Shown here: piece after piece, positions 50,729-58,755 of the stretch
How positions within the stretch are numbered: position 1 is the first letter of the stretch
How the letters are laid out: every line of letters starts with the position of its first letter
From: Paenibacillus sp. J5C2022
Lineage (GTDB): Bacteria > Bacillota > Bacilli > Paenibacillales > Paenibacillaceae
Reading direction: 5' to 3'
Length of the DNA stretch: 64,000 nucleotides
Assembly (NCBI RefSeq): GCF_025567625.1
Contig: NZ_JAOQJC010000010.1
Location: 1 to 64,000, forward strand
Program-made: the position numbers and the translations under genes
The notes under the pieces: generated by a model
Told to the model about the DNA's origin: nothing
The model's database searches: none
Seen by the model: the letters and a program-made list of their open reading frames with translations, nothing else

Positions 50729-52594
50729 ATGGCGGATTGGAGAGAGGGATTCCGGTTGAATATCCGATTGAAGAACATGAAGCTGCAGAGAAAGTTCATG
50801 CTCAGCTATTTGCTCGTATGCATCATTCCGCTGGCTGCGGCGTGTGCCATTATCTATCATCAGTCGGCCCGCAGCCTCCAGGAGGCAGCCGAGGAGTTCG
50901 CCGCGCTGTACACGTCGCAGATTCAGTCTTCGGTACAGGAATTTATTGATGAATACGACAGGCTGACCAAGTCCGTCCTGATCGATAACGACATCATCTC
51001 GCGCTTGAACGAGAACGGGCAGCTATCGATGGATGAACGAATTATCAATAATTTGGTGATCGACCGGATTCTGATGCGAATCGCCGTCCTGAGACCCGAG
51101 GTAAGCAGCATTATGCTCATTACGAGGAATGACGACGTCTACCAATATGCCAATGGGAACTGGATCAATACGATCAACGAAGCCATATTGCTGGAGCAGC
51201 AGTGGTATAAGCAAAGCCATTATGCGGAGGATACGCTGTTCATTACCCCGCTTCACGACCGGTCGTATTATGAAGACAAAGGGGGAGGGGCGGTATTCAC
51301 CGTAGGGCGGATACTGCTTAGCGGCAACGGAGCGTATGCCGGTGTACTGCTTATTGACCTGGACCCTTCCCAGCTGTTGAAGCTGAATCAGGACTTCTGG
51401 GTGGCCCGCGACCGGTACGATATGCGCGTCATCGTCAATACGCGTTCCGGAGGAATGGTCTATCATTCCGATCTGGTCATTGGCAAGCTGATCTGGAAGG
51501 AGATCGAGGAATCTGCGGAAGAGATCGGCCAAGCCTCAAAGCGCGAGGATCTGATTCAGTTGTCCGGCAGCACGAATGCGGATCAACTGGTGGTCAGAAC
51601 GGAGATTCCAAGGGATAAGCTGCTGTTGAAAATCGAGAAAATCAAATACTCGACCTGGCTGATTATCGCCATAAGCATTCTGATTATTATCGCAGCATCG
51701 TTCACCGTAAGCGCAACGGTTGTGAAGCCGATTAAAAACCTGCGAAGAAGCATGAAGCTGGTGGAAGCCGGGCAATATGCCCCTATCGCGCACAATGCGG
51801 CCAACGACGAAATCGGGAGTCTGGTGGGCAGCTACAACAAAATGATCGCGACAATCAAGACGCTGATCGAGGATGTGTACTTGGCGGAGATCAAGCAGCG
51901 GCATGCCCAGTACTTGTCGCTGCAAACCCAGATTAATCCGCACATGCTGTATAACACGCTGGAATCCATTAGAATGAAGGCGATTATGAAGGACGATGAA
52001 GAGATTGCGGCCATGATCAAAATTCTGGCCCGGATGTTCAGGCTTACATTGAGCAAAGACGGCGGTCAGAATGTCATCAGGCAGGAAGTCGACTATGCGG
52101 AGAATTATGTCCAGCTGCAAAATATGCGATTCGACAACCTGTTCACCTTATCCACCCGGCTTGGCGAGGAAGTGCTGGACTGCCCCATTATGCCGCTAGT
52201 CTTCCAGCCGATTGTGGAGAACAGCATTGCGCACGGATTCGTGGATTACGATCATCCGATCCGGATTGCGATTGAGGGAGACGTAACAGAACTGGGCGAT
52301 ATACGGATTAGCATAACGGATAACGGAGCGGGCATGACGGCCGGCAAGCTGGAGGAGCTGAATGACGCTCTGGGAGGCGCGGCTGCCGATAAGTCGAGGT
52401 GGGGAACGGACGTAGACGATGCCGGCAAGGGCATTGGCCTTGCGAATATTGCGGAGCGGATCAGGCTGCAATACGGGGAGCGTTACCGCGTATCGGTCCA
52501 GTCCGTCCTGGGGACGGGCACGACAGTGCAACTGCTTATACCTGGAAGATCAAGCAAGGGAGATTATGCGATTGAGAACAGTCATACTGGATGA
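50729..52594 (+). CDS. YesM-type sensor histidine kinase
   Basis: 621 residues. First membrane helix MLSYLLVCIIPLAAACAIIY, an extracytoplasmic sensor of about 270 residues, second helix TWLIIAISILIIIAASF, a HAMP linker and a His-kinase domain with phospho-acceptor His405 in QINPHMLYNTLE. The ATPase region follows (PLVFQPIVENSIAHGF; ITDNGAGM; GKGIGLANIAERI). It is the sensor of a carbohydrate two-component system. It begins 21 bases after the GH39-like gene and overlaps the YesN gene by 29 bp. Confidence 0.95.
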   Translation: MADWREGFRLNIRLKNMKLQRKFMLSYLLVCIIPLAAACAIIYHQSARSLQEAAEEFAALYTSQIQSSVQEFIDEYDRLTKSVLIDNDIISRLNENGQLSMDERIINNLVIDRILMRIAVLRPEVSSIMLITRNDDVYQYANGNWINTINEAILLEQQWYKQSHYAEDTLFITPLHDRSYYEDKGGGAVFTVGRILLSGNGAYAGVLLIDLDPSQLLKLNQDFWVARDRYDMRVIVNTRSGGMVYHSDLVIGKLIWKEIEESAEEIGQASKREDLIQLSGSTNADQLVVRTEIPRDKLLLKIEKIKYSTWLIIAISILIIIAASFTVSATVVKPIKNLRRSMKLVEAGQYAPIAHNAANDEIGSLVGSYNKMIATIKTLIEDVYLAEIKQRHAQYLSLQTQINPHMLYNTLESIRMKAIMKDDEEIAAMIKILARMFRLTLSKDGGQNVIRQEVDYAENYVQLQNMRFDNLFTLSTRLGEEVLDCPIMPLVFQPIVENSIAHGFVDYDHPIRIAIEGDVTELGDIRISITDNGAGMTAGKLEELNDALGGAAADKSRWGTDVDDAGKGIGLANIAERIRLQYGERYRVSVQSVLGTGTTVQLLIPGRSSKGDYAIENSHTG

Positions 52595-54116
52595 TGAGAA
52601 GGGGATCGTCGACGGCTTGAACAAGCTTATTGGCCGGTATGTGCCGGCGTGCGAGATCGTCGGCACGGCCTATAACGGGATTAGTGGCTGCGAGCTGATC
52701 GAAGAGCTGCAGCCGGATGTCGTCATTACGGATATTCGAATGCCGCAGATGGACGGTCTGGAGATGATTCGCAAGCTCATATCGGGCGGAAGCCGAGCGA
52801 AATTTATCATTCTGAGCGGTTATGCGGACTTCCAATACGCCAAGCGGGGCATTGAGCTGGGAGTGAAGTTCTTCCTGAACAAGCCGGTGGAAGAGGATGA
52901 GTTGGCCGAATGCTTGCACAAGGTGATGGCCGAAGTGAACAGCGAGCAAGCGGAGCGGAACCGGATGCGCCAGTTCGTGCTGCGGGATATGCTGGACGGC
53001 GGTTACGAGACGGCCGCCGATCTGGAGGCTGTGCGGGATCTGCTGCCATTGCCGGCTGCAGGCGGACAGTACGCATGCGCGATCATGGAATGGGAAGGGG
53101 GGCGCGACGGCTGGGGAGACGACATCCGCCAGACGTTGGAGCGTGCGCTGATCTCTTGCTTAAGGCCGATGGGCCAAGTGTATGCCTTCCCCTATGAGAG
53201 CGGACAATATGCGGTCTTGACGGCTCATGAGACGGGCATCGACGAGGCGGAGTGGGAGCAGTTCATCCGGAGGCTCCACGGGGAATGGACAGGCACAGGC
53301 TTGCCGATATCGGTCGGGACGGGGCGGGTGCATGATCTGCCCAGCGGCATCAGTCTCTCCTTCCAGGAAGCGAAGTACGCGCTGCGCTATAAAGTGATCA
53401 AGGGCTTCAGTACCGTTCTGGCTTACTCTACTATCCACAGGAATGAATCGGATAAGAAAGTTGCGGATGCAGATGAAATCATGAAGCTGGAGCACTGTAT
53501 CGACAGCATGGACCCCGACGGCTGCGCGGCGATCGTCGACAGCATCTTCAAGAAAATTGAGGCGGAGGGCAATTGGAGTCTGGCGGATATCCAACAGCAG
53601 TGCTTGAGCATTCTGCTTGCCGGCATGAGGAAGGTGTCTTTCGTGCAGCTGCAACTTCATGATGATCTCGGCCAGGGGATGCTGTCGCTTGAGGGTTTGT
53701 CGGGATTCAGGACGCTGAAGCAGGTGCAGGAGTGGCTGACCCAAGCGCTGAGAAGCGTCATTGAGCTGAAGACTGCCCGTCAGTCGGCGGGCCGCAAGGA
53801 CGTCATTGCCGAGATTAAGGAGTATGTCGCCTCCCATTGCGGCAGCGGCGTTACCTTGGCGGACTTGTCGGAGCGCTTCTTCATCAATCCTTTCTATCTC
53901 AGCCAATTGTTCAAGGAGAAGACGGGAAATACGTATATGAATTATGTGAAGCGGGTGCGCATGAACAAGGCCAAGGAGCTGCTGGAGACATCGGATTTGA
54001 AAGTGTATGAAATTTGCCAGATGGTCGGTTACTCCGACACCAATTATTTCAGCAAGCTATTCGAGAAGACAGTCGGCATGATGCCAAGCGAGTATAGAAG
54101 GCAATTCAACCGGTAA
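52566..54116 (+). CDS. YesN-type AraC response regulator
   Basis: 516 residues from ATG 52566. The receiver domain has the acidic pair in TVILDDEKG and phospho-acceptor Asp56 in VVITDIRMPQMDG. The C-terminal AraC helix-turn-helix pair is TLADLSERFFINPFYLSQLF and GYSDTNYFSKLFEKTVGMMP. It should bind the 22-bp-period repeats before the GH39-like gene (45795) and the importer (54201), which flank the operon that encodes it. Confidence 0.95.
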   Translation: MRLRTVILDDEKGIVDGLNKLIGRYVPACEIVGTAYNGISGCELIEELQPDVVITDIRMPQMDGLEMIRKLISGGSRAKFIILSGYADFQYAKRGIELGVKFFLNKPVEEDELAECLHKVMAEVNSEQAERNRMRQFVLRDMLDGGYETAADLEAVRDLLPLPAAGGQYACAIMEWEGGRDGWGDDIRQTLERALISCLRPMGQVYAFPYESGQYAVLTAHETGIDEAEWEQFIRRLHGEWTGTGLPISVGTGRVHDLPSGISLSFQEAKYALRYKVIKGFSTVLAYSTIHRNESDKKVADADEIMKLEHCIDSMDPDGCAAIVDSIFKKIEAEGNWSLADIQQQCLSILLAGMRKVSFVQLQLHDDLGQGMLSLEGLSGFRTLKQVQEWLTQALRSVIELKTARQSAGRKDVIAEIKEYVASHCGSGVTLADLSERFFINPFYLSQLFKEKTGNTYMNYVKRVRMNKAKELLETSDLKVYEICQMVGYSDTNYFSKLFEKTVGMMPSEYRRQFNR

Positions 54117-54135
54117 AGCGGGGGTTATGTGCGGT

Positions 54136-54170
54136 GCTCCGTCTCTCTATGCGGGAGGCGGGGCATTTTG
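54136..54170 (+). terminator. Terminator-like hairpin after YesN
   Basis: GCTCCGTCTC pairs with GAGGCGGGGC (10 bp, three G-U-type pairs) and is followed by ATTTTGTAT. The T-run is short, so partial read-through into the importer is possible. Confidence 0.6.
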
Positions 54171-54200
54171 TATGTTGGAGAGTCTATTTCGGAGACAGAA

Positions 54201-54267
54201 ACTTAAAAATGGCCTGATGCAAACTTAAAAACCTCCCTTTGTCGGAAAATGGAAAGGGCTTTATAGT
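54201..54267 (+). promoter_or_regulatory. AraC/YesN-type operator and promoter of importer operon 2
   Basis: ACTTAAAAAT at 54201 and ACTTAAAAAC at 54223 are 22 bp apart. A promoter TTGTCG-N17-TATAGT (54239-54244, 54262-54267) follows, with the -10 39 bp from the second repeat start, the same offset as at 45856. Even the bases between repeats (GGC at the same place) agree in part. Confidence 0.75.
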
Positions 54268-54335
54268 TAAATATGTAAACGGATTCATAGTCGGGAGGCG
54301 CCATAACAAGGGGGCAAAGGGGAGGAGATGGACAT

Positions 54336-55232
54336 TTGTTGTTGAGAAATATGAAGGGGTATTGGCCGCTGTACATCATGGCCATTCCCGGCGTCACCTT
54401 TCTTGTCATTTTCAAATATATCCCGCTCATGGGATCGGTGATCGCCTTTCAAGATTATTCGGTATTCAAAGGGTTCCTGGGCAGCCCGTGGGTCGGACTG
54501 AAGCATATCGAAGCTCTCCTGCATCATTACGACTTCGGCAAGGTATTCACCAACACCCTGGTATTAGGCTTGCTTCGTGTAGCAGTCGTGTTCCCGGTTC
54601 CGATCTTGCTCGCCTTGCTCATTAACGAGGTTAAGCAGGTGCTGCTGAAGAAGGGGATTCAGACGGCGCTGTACATTCCCCACTTCTTCTCGTGGGTCAT
54701 CGTGGCGGGCATCGCATTCGATCTCTTCTCCTTAAGCGGACTGTTCAATGTCGTCATCGGATGGTTCGGATACGACCCCGTGCTGGTCATGCAGGAGAGC
54801 GCATACTTCCGGTTCATCTATGCAGCGACGGGCATATGGCGGGATGCAGGCTGGGGAACGATCGTCTATATTGCGGCAATCAGCTCGATCGACCCCCAAT
54901 TGTACGAGTCGGCGATGATGGACGGCGCTTCCAAGCTGAAGCAGATGATGCATGTGACGTTCCCGTTGCTGCTGCCAACCATACTGATCTTGTTCCTGCT
55001 GGAGATCGGCGGCTTCATGGAACTGGGCTTCGACCATGTCTACAACCTGCTTACTCCGATGACCTACAGCGTCGGCGATATATTGGACACCTACGTGTTC
55101 CGGATCGGCATCCAGCAGGCGCAATACAGCTTCGCTACGGCAGTCGGCCTGTTCCAGTCCGTGATCGGCTTCATCCTGGTGTTCATCTTCAATAAGCTGT
55201 CGAGGAAAGTGTCGGACGGGGGGTTGTGGTAA
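54336..55232 (+). CDS. Sugar ABC transporter permease, LplB type (operon 2)
   Basis: 298 residues from TTG 54336; AGGAG lies at 54323-54327, eight bases upstream. The nearby ATG 54328 is out of frame. First helix GYWPLYIMAIPGVTFLVIF; EAA-loop region SIDPQLYESAMMDGASKLKQ. It is the first subunit of the second Lpl-type importer, paired with 55235 and 56174. Compared with 5657 it lacks the long N-terminal extension. Confidence 0.92.
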   Translation: MLLRNMKGYWPLYIMAIPGVTFLVIFKYIPLMGSVIAFQDYSVFKGFLGSPWVGLKHIEALLHHYDFGKVFTNTLVLGLLRVAVVFPVPILLALLINEVKQVLLKKGIQTALYIPHFFSWVIVAGIAFDLFSLSGLFNVVIGWFGYDPVLVMQESAYFRFIYAATGIWRDAGWGTIVYIAAISSIDPQLYESAMMDGASKLKQMMHVTFPLLLPTILILFLLEIGGFMELGFDHVYNLLTPMTYSVGDILDTYVFRIGIQQAQYSFATAVGLFQSVIGFILVFIFNKLSRKVSDGGLW

Positions 55233-55234
55233 TT

Positions 55235-56101
55235 ATGTTCGAATCCAGAGGCGAAAGAGTGATGCGATACAGCATCGTAGTGCTGCTGTGCTTGCTGTCC
55301 GTGACGGCGCTCATTCCCATGTTGTCGGTGCTGTCTCTATCGTTCAGCTCCAGCCGTATGGTAGACCAGAATCTAGTGACGTTATGGCCGAGAGAATTCA
55401 CCTTCGATTCCTGGCTGTACATTATCGACCGGCCGGACTTGTGGAAGTCATTCATGCTGACGCTCTCCACGACGGTGATCGGCACGCTCCTGGCGCTTCT
55501 TGTCACCGCTCTGCTGGCCTTCCCGCTGGCCAAGAAGGAATTCCTTCCGGCAGGCCTGCTGATGATAGCGGTCGTTATTACAATGGTGTTCAAGGCTCCC
55601 ATTATCCCGTATTTCCTGACAGTGCGGAGCATCGGGCTGTACAACGATCCTCTCGTGCTGATCGTACCGCATATTTTGAGCCCGTTCAATCTGATCATTA
55701 TGCGAGCGTTCTTCAAGCAGTTTCCGAAGGAGCTGGAGGAGGCTGCGTTCATGGAGGGCTGCGGGTACTTCAGGCTTTTATTCAGCTTCGTGCTGCCCTT
55801 GTCGAAGGCCGTGCTGGCTACGCTAGCTTTATTTTACGGGGTGGTATTGTGGAATCAGTTCCAGCATCCGCTATTCTTCATCCAAGATCCGGATTGGTTC
55901 CCGCTGCAGATCAAGATCAGACAATTCATTACAGACGTCAACGAGATGCCGCTGATGGGGCCTGTAACCGACATTAACTACAATGATCGAACGCTCCGCT
56001 CGGCTACCGTTATCTTCGCGATTGTCCCGGTCATTCTCGTCTATCCCTTCCTGCAGAGGTACTTTGTCAAGGGAGCGATGATCGGTTCTGTGAAGGGGTA
56101 A
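55235..56101 (+). CDS. Sugar ABC transporter permease, YtcP/LplC type (operon 2)
   Basis: About 288 residues from ATG 55235, two bases after the previous stop, with a G-rich site upstream; ATG 55262 is an alternative. EAA-loop region ELEEAAFMEGCGYFRLLFSF and the conserved tail FVKGAMIGSVKG. Membrane helices start at YSIVVLLCLLSVTALIPML. It forms the channel with the 54336 protein. Confidence 0.92.
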   Translation: MFESRGERVMRYSIVVLLCLLSVTALIPMLSVLSLSFSSSRMVDQNLVTLWPREFTFDSWLYIIDRPDLWKSFMLTLSTTVIGTLLALLVTALLAFPLAKKEFLPAGLLMIAVVITMVFKAPIIPYFLTVRSIGLYNDPLVLIVPHILSPFNLIIMRAFFKQFPKELEEAAFMEGCGYFRLLFSFVLPLSKAVLATLALFYGVVLWNQFQHPLFFIQDPDWFPLQIKIRQFITDVNEMPLMGPVTDINYNDRTLRSATVIFAIVPVILVYPFLQRYFVKGAMIGSVKG

Positions 56102-56173
56102 TGTGACGTGAAGATTCGGCTGGTGGAAGTAAGAAGGTTATGAATCGAAAATCAATAAGAGGGGGAAGTAAGA

Positions 56174-57796
56174 ATGGTGTGGAAAAGATGGGGTATGCTC
56201 CTAATGGTCGTTATGCTGGCGGCGTCCTTAACCGCCGGATGTGCCGGAAACAACGGAAACAAGGAGTCGGAGGCGCCGAAAGAAACAGCGAAATCGGGAG
56301 AGGGGACAGCGAAAGAAACAAGCAGTCCGGCCGACGAAGAAAAGACGGAGGAAATCGTCGACATTGAAGTATGGTATACGAATCTGGGGGCGCAGCCGAT
56401 CGACAAGGGGAGCCCGTTATACGAGTTCTATAAGGAGCACTTGGGAATAGGCGTCATTCATCCGTATGTGGAATGGAACGGCGGAACATCGTATCTGAAT
56501 CAGCTTAATCTCAAAATCGCAGCGAACGAAATGCCCGACCTGTTCATGCCGGTACAGGGCTTGGAAGCGGAGCTGGCGAAGAACGGCGCGATTGCCGACC
56601 TGACCGAGCTGCTCCCGGAGCATGCCCCTAACGTGTGGAATGCGATTCCGGCGCAAGTATGGGATGTTGTCAAGGCGAACGATCCTACCGGACAAGGCCG
56701 CATCTATTACATCCCCGGCGTGCTCGACTACGGAAGAATGGGCGGGATGATCCGCCAGGACTGGCTGGATAAGGTCGGTCTGCCGATGCCGACGACGCAA
56801 GAAGAGTATGTGAAGGTGCTGGAGGCGTTCCGCGATGGGGACCCTAACGGCAACGGTCAGAAGGATGAGCTGCCTACGGGAGGGCGCGAGCAGGCGGCAT
56901 GGATGGACCATCTGTTCGCCATGTATGGAGTAGCGATAGACGAAGGCAAGCCGGACTGGGATCTGTACGACGGAGAGCTCACTTATTCGGCTGTCACGCC
57001 CAACATGAAGGCCGCGCTTGCGTTCATAGCCAAGCTGTACAAGGATGGATTGCTGGATAAGGAATCGCTGCTGAACAAGAAGGCGGATTGGGACGGCAAG
57101 ATCGACGCCGACAAGGTGGGCAACTACTTCCACTGGGCAGAGGCCGCGACCACACGCCTGGAAGCTATCTATAAGAACACCGAGGTGAAAGGCGACTATT
57201 CTGTCATGCCTGTTCCTAAGGTGGAAGGCTATGAAGGCTTCTATTCGGCGAAGAAGCTGCTGAATCCGGTATGGGTCGTGAAGAAAGGCAAGGATGACAA
57301 GAAGCTGATGGCTACGTTGAAGGCATTGAACAATGTCTATGATAAAAGCAAATGGGATGCGCTGTTCTACGGGGTAGAAGACATGCACTATGTGATGGAG
57401 AATGGAAAGCGGATGATGCTGCCATCTGACAAGAGCGTGATGCAGAATAAGGTATTCTCGCCGTGGCATAATCTGGACACATTGGACTTCAAAATGGAGC
57501 TGTACCGCTCCAATATCACCGAGGACCGGAGATGGGCTATCGAGCAGGGGATTAGAAATATGGAAGAGAACCAGAAGTATGTCAAAACGATTGCCGGCGA
57601 CGGCTTGTCTGCGAGCATCTATGAAGGCTACGCGGACATTAATAACCGCACGCTGTACGTAGAGTATGCGACCAAGATCATTCTGGGCCAATACTCCATC
57701 GACAAGTTCGACGAGTTCGTCGAGAAGTGGCATAAATCCGGCGGTGAAGAAGTAACGAAGCGTGCAAGAGAATGGTATGCGAAGGTGAAGAAGTAA
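56174..57796 (+). CDS. Extracellular sugar-binding lipoprotein (operon 2)
   Basis: 540 residues. The lipoprotein signal (MLLMVVMLAASLTAGC) has lipobox TAGC, followed by a charged Lys/Glu/Thr linker. The mature part is a large solute-binding fold of the Lpl type (DPNGNGQKDELPTGG). It captures the product made by the GH39-like enzyme for the two permeases before it. The 3' end is locally duplicated: a 27-bp segment covering the last codons recurs 41 bases later and now contains the stop, so the C-terminus may have been remodelled. Confidence 0.93.
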   Translation: MVWKRWGMLLMVVMLAASLTAGCAGNNGNKESEAPKETAKSGEGTAKETSSPADEEKTEEIVDIEVWYTNLGAQPIDKGSPLYEFYKEHLGIGVIHPYVEWNGGTSYLNQLNLKIAANEMPDLFMPVQGLEAELAKNGAIADLTELLPEHAPNVWNAIPAQVWDVVKANDPTGQGRIYYIPGVLDYGRMGGMIRQDWLDKVGLPMPTTQEEYVKVLEAFRDGDPNGNGQKDELPTGGREQAAWMDHLFAMYGVAIDEGKPDWDLYDGELTYSAVTPNMKAALAFIAKLYKDGLLDKESLLNKKADWDGKIDADKVGNYFHWAEAATTRLEAIYKNTEVKGDYSVMPVPKVEGYEGFYSAKKLLNPVWVVKKGKDDKKLMATLKALNNVYDKSKWDALFYGVEDMHYVMENGKRMMLPSDKSVMQNKVFSPWHNLDTLDFKMELYRSNITEDRRWAIEQGIRNMEENQKYVKTIAGDGLSASIYEGYADINNRTLYVEYATKIILGQYSIDKFDEFVEKWHKSGGEEVTKRAREWYAKVKK

Positions 57797-57810
57797 CGAA
57801 GCGTGCAAGA
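57743..57810 (+). repeat. 27-bp duplication at the 3' end of the binding-protein gene
   Basis: The segments 57743-57769 and 57784-57810 are identical (beginning GGTGAAGAAGTAACG). In the first the frame reads GEEVTKRAR; in the second, another frame of the same bases supplies the TAA stop. Confidence 0.9.
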
Positions 57811-57824
57811 AGTGAAGGTGAAGA

Positions 57825-57865
57825 AGATAAAGGAGCTGCAGCGGCAGCTCCTTTATCTTTTTTTG
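57825..57865 (+). terminator. Strong terminator of importer operon 2
   Basis: A perfect 15-bp stem (AGATAAAGGAGCTGC and its complement) with an AGCG loop runs into seven T residues. Confidence 0.95.
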
Positions 57866-57885
57866 TAACTTTTAACCTTTTTCTT

Positions 57886-58100
57886 TTAATCGCTCCTAAT
57901 CGGGTGAACGCTTGAGGGGCTACTTTTTTGCTTCTCATGAAGAAGTCGCGTTTGCTCTTTAGTAAGCTTCCGAATAGCCTTTAATCTTCCATGGGCAATT
58001 CTAAAAGCCATATCGCGCGTATGCCGCTCAATGGTGAGAACATAAACGATTAGTAGTATATCCACCACTTCATTGGTGACCCGAAATACAATTAATAGTG
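57886..58100 (-). pseudogene. Truncated small protein, 5' end lost in array 4
   Basis: On the minus strand a frame reads IPTLLIVFRVTNEVVDILL, then IVYVLTIERHTRDMAFRIAH and a basic tail ending IRSD. The only ATG (58068) starts in mid-domain. The frame stays open upstream into array 4. The sequence looks like a real protein fragment; a RelE/ParE-type toxin fold is one guess from the beta-strand pattern, at low confidence. The promoter and start appear to have been lost at the array boundary. Confidence 0.4.
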
Positions 58101-58611
58101 TAGGAATCCTACTGTAGCGCCGGAAAGTGGCGTGCGAGCTGAAATAGTGTAGGAATCCTACACTGTAGCGCCGGAAAGTGGCGTGCGAGCTGAAATAGTG
58201 TAGGAATCCTACACTGTAGCGCTGGAAAGCGGCGTGCGAGATGGAATAGTGCAGGAATCCTACACTGGAACGGCGAAAAGTGGCGTGCGATCCGTAATAG
58301 TGTAGGAATCCTACACTGGAACGGCGAAAAGTGGCGTGCGAGATGGAATAGTGCAGGAATCCTACACTGTAGCGCCGGAAAGTGGCGTGCGAGCTGAAAT
58401 AGTGCAGGAATCCTACACTGTAGCGCCGGAAAGTGGCGTGCGAGCTGAAATAGTGTAGGAATCCTACACTGTAGCGCCGGAAAGTGGCGTGCGAGCTGAA
58501 ATAGTGTAGGAATCCTACACTGTAGCGCCGGAAAGTGGCGTGCGAGCTGAAATAGTGTAGGAATCCTACACTGTAGCACCGGAAAGTGGCGTGCGAGCTG
58601 AAATAGTGTAG
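58094..58611. repeat. 51-bp tandem hairpin array 4 (10 units plus a stub)
   Basis: AGGAATCCT starts at 58102, 58151 and then every 51 bp to 58559; a truncated unit follows at 58603. Each core AGTGTAGGAATCCTACACT is a perfect palindrome with one central base. The spacer CGCCGGAAAGTGGCGTGCGA carries a second short hairpin (CGCC/GGCG). Core and spacer types each recur in arrays 1-3. The array ends directly in a terminator. Confidence 0.95.
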
Positions 58612-58631
58612 AACGCCGTCAGGCGTTTTTA
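58612..58631 (+). terminator. Terminator fused to the end of array 4
   Basis: AACGCC and GGCGTT form the stem with loop GTCA, followed by T residues. It starts inside the final truncated array unit. Confidence 0.8.
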
Positions 58632-58646
58632 CAAAGAGAAAGTGAT

Positions 58647-58714
58647 TATATGAAAAACCTAAGCAAATGCAACGAATTCTATATTTTTTTATAGGTGTCC
58701 ATCTGTGTTAGCAT
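58647..58714 (+). promoter_or_regulatory. LysR-type regulated promoter of the amidohydrolase pair
   Basis: TATATGAAAAACCTAAG (58647-58663) and TGTTAGCAT (58706-58714) are 59 bp apart (start to start). TATATGGAAAACCTAAG and TGTTAGCAT recur with the same 59-bp separation at 62140-62207. In both cases the first block starts exactly 109 bp before the start codon of the next plus-strand gene. A -10-like TATAGG lies at 58690. Confidence 0.7.
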
Positions 58715-58755
58715 GGTTTGTAGGAAATGACAAATGCGCAGAGGAGGCGGGAAGC

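Noticed and set aside
56417..57808. 463-codon minus-strand open frame
   Set aside because: Antisense shadow of the binding-protein gene.
58109..58579. 156-codon frame over array 4
   Set aside because: A 17-residue repeat from the palindromic units, not a protein gene.
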